DNA of 17,937 nucleotides from JABMRP01 sp964444795 (GTDB lineage Bacteria; Planctomycetota; Planctomycetia; Pirellulales; Thermoguttaceae): assembly GCA_964444795.1 (NCBI GenBank), contig CAYUIQ010000187.1, positions 1 through 17,937 of the forward strand, given 5' to 3'. The notes beneath the pieces were generated by a model. That model worked only from the letters and a program-made list of their open reading frames with translations, was not told the origin of the DNA and made no database searches. The translations under genes and the position numbers were made by a program. Position 1 is the stretch's first letter. Every line of letters begins with the position of its first letter. Positions 13,701 to 17,937 of this stretch are shown one piece after another.

Positions 13701-14640
13701 GCGAGCGATGGTGGCCTCCGACGACCGCTTGTTCTTGCTGGGGCCCGAAGAACTGATGCGACAGGACGAAATCAAGCGGCGGATCACGGAAGAAGAAGTG
13801 CAACAGTTGATGGCCGAGCAGGAAAAGGCTCTCAACGGAAAATCCGGTTCGGTTCTGCTGACCGTGGATAAGAACTCCGGAGAGATTCTCTCCGGGCACC
13901 GTCTGCCCATCGCGCCACTGCTGGACGGCATGGCCGGCGCCTACGGCAACTTGTACCTGGCCACCACCGACGGGCAACTGGTTTGCCTCGGCGACGACGG
14001 CGCCGGTTTGGACGCATTGTCCGCGGAGGAAGTCGAGGAGCTAAATAGGAACTCGACACCCCCGCCGGCGCCCCCGAAAAGGAACACTGGGAGAAAACCC
14101 GTCGGGGCGAAGACGACCAGCCTTCCGCCGAAGAATGGTGACTTCGCCAAAATCTCCCAAGCACGCGCCTATCAGGCGAAGTTGGGGTATCGGCTCGCTT
14201 CGGATGCCCAGCAGGGAGGCATGGCCCTGAAGCCGCTCGATACGCCGCTGACCGGCAAAGTCACCTTGAAATGCACATTGCAGTACGCCAACGGTGACGG
14301 TGCCAACAACGGTTATCTTGCGTTCGGAGACAAGGCGAATGAGCCCGATTTGGTGAAGTGCGGGCTTCGCCAGAAAATGGGGACCGCGGCGATCGTCCAG
14401 GGACCACTTGCAGCGGACGGCGACGTAATCACAACGACGCCGTGTGTTACGAATTACGATAAGCCGTACGAGTTGACCGTCACCGTGGACCTAGCCACCG
14501 GAAGTGTGACTTTTCAAGGCGGTGGCGCAACCGTGAAAGCAAAGCTGAATCGGCCGATGAAAAGCATCACTCACGTCGGTTACTGCCTCAAGAGTACCAT
14601 TGTGGATTTCAGCCCGATTGAAGCTTCTTCGGTCCAGTGA
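10765..14640 (+). CDS. Secreted PQQ-like (BamB-type) propeller protein with degenerate methyltransferase-like N-terminal domain
   Basis: A 1291-residue exported protein. Residues 1-29 are a signal peptide (LCGTLLGLLTLSGILHG). Residues 33-145 follow the course of a class I SAM-dependent methyltransferase (AQEIIGQSKLAGGVVVHV, ISVGRWQSGTLPF, VNILIVEQ, RDEVLRVLVPEGIAFL), but the glycine-rich SAM loop, expected as about HLGCGDG, reads HVHGADT. Residues 150-1100 are PQQ-type propeller repeats (GPRWSRHHDK, RDAFNGVVLWKQPI, ARTGEPVWRFIPGG, SSPTIYKGLVYFGATDGF). A Pro-rich linker and a C-terminal jelly-roll/LamG-like domain (about 1124-1291) follow. The propeller type binds proteins or small ligands; no catalytic role can be assigned. 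ATG 10765 has a good ribosome-binding site (AAAGGA, eight bases). The stop overlaps the moxR GTG as GTGA, so the gene is coupled to the MoxR operon. Confidence 0.85.
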   Translation: MNRTLCRNEITALCGTLLGLLTLSGILHGEDRAQEIIGQSKLAGGVVVHVHGADTSLLQSMRQQSPNLLGHLLVAQEADAREAREKLVEAGTHGKISVGRWQSGTLPFIENFVNILIVEQADAVSRDEVLRVLVPEGIAFLGSETLVKPRPETMDDWPMQLHDASGNAVSKDKALKPPLKQLQWVGGPRWSRHHDKMSSVSACVSGDGKVFYIFDEGSTYSPYLPCHWKLIARDAFNGVVLWKQPIARWTGNLYGLKSGPATLPRRLIVAGRRVCATLGIEAAISVMDSGSGDILQTIAGTEGTEEIIHEDGYLYLVADTNEEKDEYQNGPRMNFPRGRWIPRTKQVLCCDLQQGEVLWSKSFDWVAPSTLTTSRGKVYFFDGEQVVALSREDGSVLWKSEALPVWKEMTTFYAPKLVVQGGVVTFVGGEGYVPHRGSAVGQVAGLSTENGKVLWTAKHPSGGYQSPSDLLMIDGKIWGANVTSGSSQSPTGTGEITARNPGSGKEEVKFNDIPAYWFHHRCYPAKATEDYLIMSRTGTEFVNVKTGEWTLHHWVRGACLYGIMPANGLLYAPQHPCSCYIGAKTYGFTALAPANSSGRVFQAIPDDQRLTVVGNRATAFPRQQPHDQGEWPTYRSDLARSGFVTGITQPSKMKWSVELSGKLTQPVVADEKVLVADKDNPVLRAFAARTGEPVWRFIPGGRIDSSPTIYKGLVYFGATDGFIYCLDLNDGALRWKYQAAPAVAHHMYLERIEATHPVHGNVLIMNDRLYTVAGRSMFTNGGIRFLILDALTGRKIKEHLMDDKVPGTDEPLQMRHEILNMPTALTDLLSSNGKKIFMRYQPFDLEGNRLDLMFDGGRYGYEPNTYGPDMKAIHSKLGGDDQRGEDAHLFRGTGFLDDSWWHRTYLVYGKYQASGHSGYTQAGAQGAPAGRAITFDEDRIYTWGRLRRYFRWSEEYVYHLHAKNYDYQDQWSVALPILVRAMVASDDRLFLLGPEELMRQDEIKRRITEEEVQQLMAEQEKALNGKSGSVLLTVDKNSGEILSGHRLPIAPLLDGMAGAYGNLYLATTDGQLVCLGDDGAGLDALSAEEVEELNRNSTPPPAPPKRNTGRKPVGAKTTSLPPKNGDFAKISQARAYQAKLGYRLASDAQQGGMALKPLDTPLTGKVTLKCTLQYANGDGANNGYLAFGDKANEPDLVKCGLRQKMGTAAIVQGPLAADGDVITTTPCVTNYDKPYELTVTVDLATGSVTFQGGGATVKAKLNRPMKSITHVGYCLKSTIVDFSPIEASSVQ

Positions 14641-15644
14641 GTTTGCTCATGCAAGGTGCGGTCTCCGAGAAACTTGATTCCGTTTTGGGAGCGGTTGGCC
14701 GGATCATTGTCGGCCAGCGAGATCCCTTGGAAAAAATGCTCATCGCCATGCTCTGCAATGGCCATGTGCTACTGGAAGGCGTTCCCGGCATTGCCAAAAC
14801 GATGATGGTCAACACGCTGGCCCAGGCACTGAATGCCCACTTCAGCCGCATTCAGTTCACGCCGGACCTGCTGCCGGGCGACCTCGTCGGCACTCAGATT
14901 TACCGGCACGAGACGAGCGTTTTCGAAACGCATCGAGGGCCCGTTTTCGCCAATGTCGTGCTTGCCGACGAAATCAATCGTTCGCCGGCCAAAGTGCAAA
15001 GTGCGCTGTTGGAGGCGATGCAGGAGCATCAGGTCACGCTCAGCGGCCAGACACACAAGCTGCCGGAGCCTTTCATGGTGCTGGCCACGCAAAACCCCAT
15101 TGAACAGGAGGGCACCTACTCGCTGCCGGAAGCTCAGGTCGACCGGTTCATGTTCAAGCTACTGATCCAGTACCCGACGCACGAGGAGGAGCATGAGATC
15201 ATGCGCCGGGTCGCACGCACCAACCCCGTCACAACCGCCGAACCGGTGGCGACGCTCGACGACGTGTTGGCCATGCGCCAGACGCTGGATGCGGTGCATC
15301 TCGACGAGAAAATCGAGCTATACATTCTGCGTCTGGTTGCGGCGACTCGGAATCCGGCCACCTGCGGACTCGATGAATTGGCGCCGCTGATCCGGTTTGG
15401 GGCCTCGCCTCGTGCCAGCATTTATCTCGCACTTGCGGCGCGCGGCCATGCGCTGGTGCGCCGACGGGATTACGTCGTGCCCGACGACGTGAAAGCCATG
15501 TTGCACGATGTTGTGCGGCACAGGATTGCGATCAGCTATCGAGCGGAGGCGGAGGGCTTGAATTCCGACGCGTTGCTGGACCGCATCGTCGAGCGCGTGC
15601 CAATCAACGAGCTTGGAGCGCCCCATGCCGCTGCACTCGATTGA
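14637..15644 (+). CDS. MoxR-family AAA+ ATPase
   Basis: A 335-residue cytoplasmic AAA+ ATPase of the MoxR branch, thought to act as a chaperone for VWA-domain partners encoded alongside. Seen: Walker A GVPGIAKT (48-55; Ile is uncommon where the family usually has Leu), Walker B VVLADE (107-112) followed by the family's INRSPAKVQSALLEAMQE, sensor 1 in LATQNP (Asn153), the arginine-finger-type motif QVDRF (Arg170), and sensor 2 in GASPRASIYLA (Arg259). The length is normal for the family. The GTG at 14637 overlaps the previous stop by four bases; the ATG at 14649 is an alternative. DUF58, BatD-like and VWA genes follow, the classic MoxR neighbourhood. Confidence 0.93.
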   Translation: MSLLMQGAVSEKLDSVLGAVGRIIVGQRDPLEKMLIAMLCNGHVLLEGVPGIAKTMMVNTLAQALNAHFSRIQFTPDLLPGDLVGTQIYRHETSVFETHRGPVFANVVLADEINRSPAKVQSALLEAMQEHQVTLSGQTHKLPEPFMVLATQNPIEQEGTYSLPEAQVDRFMFKLLIQYPTHEEEHEIMRRVARTNPVTTAEPVATLDDVLAMRQTLDAVHLDEKIELYILRLVAATRNPATCGLDELAPLIRFGASPRASIYLALAARGHALVRRRDYVVPDDVKAMLHDVVRHRIAISYRAEAEGLNSDALLDRIVERVPINELGAPHAAALD

Positions 15645-16545
15645 CCAGCGCCTGCGCCAACTCCAACTGCGCACCCGGTACCCCGTCGAACACCTGCTGG
15701 CCGGCGAGTACCGGAGTGTCTTCAAAGGCCGGGGGATGGATTTCGATGAGATCCGCTCCTACTATCCCGGAGATGAAGTCCGCAGCATCGACTGGAACGT
15801 GACTGCCCGCACTGGTCATCCGCATATCAAACGCTACGTCGAGGAGCGCGAACTGGCCGTCTGGCTGGTCGTCGACGCCTCGGCCTCCTGTCGGATTGCG
15901 GCCCAGGGCCACACCGAAGGGGGCCACACCCAAAAGGGCCGCACCAAATGGGATACGATGAACGAGTTGGCGGCACTGCTCACTCTTTCCGCCATACACA
16001 ACCATGACCGGGTCGGAATGATCCTCTGCAGCGACCGTGTGGAGCAGATCCTCCAACCGCGCAAAGGCCGGCAGCACGCCTTGCGTCTGTTGGCCGATCT
16101 TTTGGCTGTCCAGCCCCGTAACTCCGGTAGCGATCCTACGCCGGCTCTCGACGCGATTCTCCACATGGCGCGGCGAAGAGTCCTGGTCTTGATGCTCTCC
16201 GATTTCCTCTTCGACATGGATCGCGAACAACTCGGCGCGGTGGCGTTTCGTCATGATCTCGTGGGGGTCGCCGTCAACACCGAGAGTGAGATCGAGCCGC
16301 CGCCGTGCGGGCTGGCGGCCGTCCGCGATTCGGAGACGGGCGAGGAACTTGTCGCCGACTTCGGCTTCACGGGTCGCGACATCTGCAAGCGTGCGTTCGA
16401 CGCCCGGCGTACACGTTTGCGAGAGGAGTTCACGGCGGCCCGAGCCGATCTTCTGGAACTCGACACCCGCAGCGACTGCGCGGAGGAACTGGCCCGGTTT
16501 TTCCGTCACCGCCTCCGGAGGACCGCTGATGAAACCGGAGGTTAG
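15625..16545 (+). CDS. DUF58 protein with VWA-like domain
   Basis: A 306-residue protein without membrane segments. The DUF58 signature is near the start: GRGMDFDEIRSYYPGDE (35-51) then VRSIDWNVTARTG and HIKRYVEERE. A degenerate VWA fold follows with the metal-binding motif DASAS (84-88), VGMILCSDRVE and VLVLMLSDFLFD. DUF58 proteins occur almost always next to MoxR and are taken to be its partners, linking the ATPase to membrane VWA proteins; the biochemical role is not settled. The ATG at 15625 has GGAG at six bases and overlaps moxR by 20 bases. A 15-bp triplicated insert (15906-15950) lies just after the DASAS strand, a position that is normally a short loop. Confidence 0.9.
   Translation: MPLHSIDQRLRQLQLRTRYPVEHLLAGEYRSVFKGRGMDFDEIRSYYPGDEVRSIDWNVTARTGHPHIKRYVEERELAVWLVVDASASCRIAAQGHTEGGHTQKGRTKWDTMNELAALLTLSAIHNHDRVGMILCSDRVEQILQPRKGRQHALRLLADLLAVQPRNSGSDPTPALDAILHMARRRVLVLMLSDFLFDMDREQLGAVAFRHDLVGVAVNTESEIEPPPCGLAAVRDSETGEELVADFGFTGRDICKRAFDARRTRLREEFTAARADLLELDTRSDCAEELARFFRHRLRRTADETGG
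15906..15950 (+). repeat. Three 15-bp tandem units inside the DUF58 gene
   Basis: GGGCCACACCGAAGG, GGGCCACACCCAAAA and GGGCCGCACCAAATG follow each other without gaps and encode, with the frame offset, GHTEG, GHTQK and GRTKW. They keep the reading frame and fall in a loop after the metal-binding motif. Confidence 0.8.
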
Positions 16546-17050
16546 TTGGTTCCTGTTGAGAAGACGGGGGCGTCACTGCCTGCAAGCAAAACGTAGGGTG
16601 CGTCTGGACGCACCACGGACTGCCAAGCAACGTCTGATTCCAAGATGGTGCGTCCAGACGCACCCTACGTCATGCCTGCCTGTTCTCTTGGTACTGACGT
16701 TCGTCTTCGCGCCGGCAGCGATGGCGGCGGAGACAGTGCATCTGGAATGTACACCCCGCACGTTTCGAGTTGTGCCGGGTGAACCGATGCGGTTGGAATT
16801 GACCATACAAGCCGATTCGGCGGCGCGCGTCCGCTTGCATGTCCCCGGCCATCCGTCGTTGAAATTGCGGGCGGTCGAGAAACTGCCCGTGCGGCGAACT
16901 CCCCAGGGCGTCATCGTTCACCGGCGAGTGGTCGTTTGGCAGGCTCTCGAGCCGGGGTTGGTTAAGATAGACAAACTTTCGGTCGAGACGAGAGGGCGAA
17001 AGCTGCTGTTCCCTGAAGTAACCATTACCGCTGGCGATCCCGGCCCATGA
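16529..17050 (+). CDS. Small exported BatD-like protein, signal region interrupted by a REP doublet
   Basis: A 173-residue protein whose ATG has a near-perfect ribosome-binding site (GGAGGA at 16517-16522, six bases away) and overlaps the DUF58 gene by 17 bases. The N-terminal MKPEVSWFLLRRRGRHCLQ is followed by about 27 residues encoded by an inverted-repeat element, and only then by the hydrophobic signal core LPVLLVLTFVFAPAAMAAE. The mature part (about 65-173) looks like one beta-sandwich domain: VHLECTPRTFRVVPGEPMR, LELTIQADSAARVRLHVPG, VVVWQALEPGLVKIDKLSV, ending at FPEVTITAG. This is like one N-terminal domain of BatD, a periplasmic partner of VWA proteins in Bat operons; the similarity is by pattern and position. 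Its stop overlaps the VWA gene as ATGA. Confidence 0.75.
   Translation: MKPEVSWFLLRRRGRHCLQAKRRVRLDAPRTAKQRLIPRWCVQTHPTSCLPVLLVLTFVFAPAAMAAETVHLECTPRTFRVVPGEPMRLELTIQADSAARVRLHVPGHPSLKLRAVEKLPVRRTPQGVIVHRRVVVWQALEPGLVKIDKLSVETRGRKLLFPEVTITAGDPGP
16591..16670. repeat. REP doublet (REPIN-like) inverted repeat
   Basis: Two perfect 25-base arms in opposite orientation (16591-16615 and 16646-16670, starting ACGTAGGGTGCG on either strand) with a 30-base spacer. Each arm also holds its own near-palindrome GGTGCGTC-TG-GACGCACC. An 80-base element made of two inverted REP-like units is the architecture of REPINs, which are spread by a separate RAYT transposase; none is in the window. Sequences starting GTAGGGTGCG with this hairpin design are common genome repeats in several phyla (from memory). 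The element is translated through in frame. Confidence 0.75.
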
Positions 17051-17937
17051 CTTTTGCATATCCTTGGATTCTGCTGATGCTGCCGCTGGCTCTGGGGGCA
17101 TTGCGGCAGCGGCCTCTCGCGGCGATTGCCGTTTCGGGATTGGCCGTGTGGCGAAATGTGCCGCCGTCGGGCAGACTTCGGTGGCTTCGCCGGCTTCGTT
17201 ACATATCGGCCGTCGCGATCGGGTTGTTGATCACCGCCTGCGCCGGGCCACAAATGGAACGACAGGTTGGCCAGCAGACCCGAGAGGGCGTTGCCATCCA
17301 GTTGCTCGTCGATATATCGAGCAGTATGGAGCAAAGCCTGGCGGCTGACGACGGAGAGAGAATGTCGCGACTGGAGGCCGCCAAGCGGGTCGTCGAGCAA
17401 TTCATCGGGCACCGCGGGGACGACCTGATCGGCCTGATCACGTTTGCCCGATATGCCGATACGCTCAGCCCACTAACCCATGGACACGATGCGCTAGTCG
17501 AGATTGTTCACGAACTCGACATCCAGCAACGTCCTACCGAGGACGGTACCGGCTATGGCGATGCGCTCGTGCTGGCGTGCGCCCGGCTCGATCAAATGGG
17601 CCAATGGCAAGCGGCCGCCGGAAAACGCACAGCGGGAAAGGGCACTGCCGAGGGGTCCCCACTGGTTCGCAGCAAGGTCGTCGTACTGCTCACCGATGGT
17701 GAGAACAACTGCGGGCTGCATCTGCCGGAGGAAGCTGCCGGGCTGGCGAAGAAATGGGGTATCCGCGTCTACGCCATCAGCATGAGAGACGATCGGGGCG
17801 AAAGTACGTTGGAGAGACGCAACAACGACGGGGGGTTGACCGACGCCGAGAAATTGCTGCGGCGTCTAGCCGATGAAACCGGCGGCGCCTATTGGAAAAT
17901 CGGCAACGCGACTCATTTGCAGGAGGTTTATGAGCAG
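17047..17937 (+). CDS. BatA-like VWA-domain membrane protein (C-terminus cut by window edge)
   Basis: The 297 codons in the window are most of a BatA-type protein (typically about 320-350 residues). It opens with the family's MTFAYPWILLMLPLALGAL membrane helix, has a basic loop, a second helix YISAVAIGLLITACAG (52-67), and then a VWA domain on the periplasmic side. The metal-ion site is intact: DISSS (89-93), a Thr/Asp region in YGDALVLACARL, and LLTDGEN. The domain usually binds protein partners through the metal and is thought to be acted on by MoxR. Start ATG 17047 overlaps the previous stop by four bases. A short 15-bp-period insert (17620-17649) lies in the loop before the LLTDGEN strand. 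Confidence 0.92.
   Translation, partial: MTFAYPWILLMLPLALGALRQRPLAAIAVSGLAVWRNVPPSGRLRWLRRLRYISAVAIGLLITACAGPQMERQVGQQTREGVAIQLLVDISSSMEQSLAADDGERMSRLEAAKRVVEQFIGHRGDDLIGLITFARYADTLSPLTHGHDALVEIVHELDIQQRPTEDGTGYGDALVLACARLDQMGQWQAAAGKRTAGKGTAEGSPLVRSKVVVLLTDGENNCGLHLPEEAAGLAKKWGIRVYAISMRDDRGESTLERRNNDGGLTDAEKLLRRLADETGGAYWKIGNATHLQEVYEQ
17620..17664 (+). repeat. 15-bp-period insert in the VWA gene
   Basis: GGAAAACGCACAGCG (17620-17634) and GGAAAGGGCACTGCC (17635-17649) agree at 11 of 15 positions and encode GKRTA and GKGTA; the next 15 bases (EGSPL) are a poor third copy. The string GGGCACTGCCGAGGGG here resembles GGGCCACACCGAAGGGG in the DUF58 gene. Confidence 0.45.

Noticed and set aside
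16253..16528. Upstream extension of the BatD-like gene back to 16253
   Set aside because: It would overlap most of the end of DUF58 out of frame; the GGAGGA-ATG at 16529 is a far better start.

Overview
The window is GC-rich DNA from a Gram-negative-type bacterium, most likely a planctomycete of the Pirellulales kind. This rests on protein resemblance, not on a marker gene. The clues are a secreted PQQ-type propeller protein that opens with a decayed methyltransferase-like domain, a divergent DgkA-type kinase beside an LptD-like outer-membrane assembly protein, and a MoxR/DUF58/VWA (Bat-like) operon. Many starts are GTG, and genes often overlap by four bases.

Layout. On the minus strand, 1-1704 is ribulokinase (araB, cut by the window edge). 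The 330-base gap behind it holds a degenerate tRNA-Met(CAU)-like cloverleaf. Still on the minus strand, two coupled genes (3849 down to 2033) encode an exported protein with proline-rich octapeptide repeats and an outer-membrane beta-barrel protein. A divergent intergenic region (3850-4134) then switches to the plus strand. There follow a multispanning GT-C/family 39 glycosyltransferase (4135-5460), an LptD-like protein with its own strong promoter (5549-8659), and a DgkA-type lipid kinase seven bases later (8667-9056). Together these look like envelope-building functions. Next comes a patchwork zone: a secreted alpha/beta-hydrolase with a foreign-looking N-terminus (9126-10085), a gene remnant (10089-10439) and a non-coding stretch carrying a good promoter (10610-10638).

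That promoter appears to drive a five-gene operon running to the window end: a 1291-residue secreted propeller protein, MoxR ATPase, a DUF58 protein, a small BatD-like exported protein and a BatA-like VWA membrane protein. Each junction overlaps (4, 20, 17 and 4 bases), so the genes are probably translationally coupled. By family precedent, the MoxR ATPase remodels VWA/DUF58 partners at the membrane. The overlap of the propeller gene with moxR suggests that it supplies the periplasmic side of the same machine, which is an inference.

Most unusual points: the tRNA-like cloverleaf; an 80-bp REP-doublet (REPIN-like) inverted repeat sitting in frame inside the signal-peptide region of the BatD-like gene; 15-bp-period low-complexity inserts in three separate genes (LptD, DUF58, VWA); and the secreted methyltransferase-like/propeller fusion tied to a MoxR operon.
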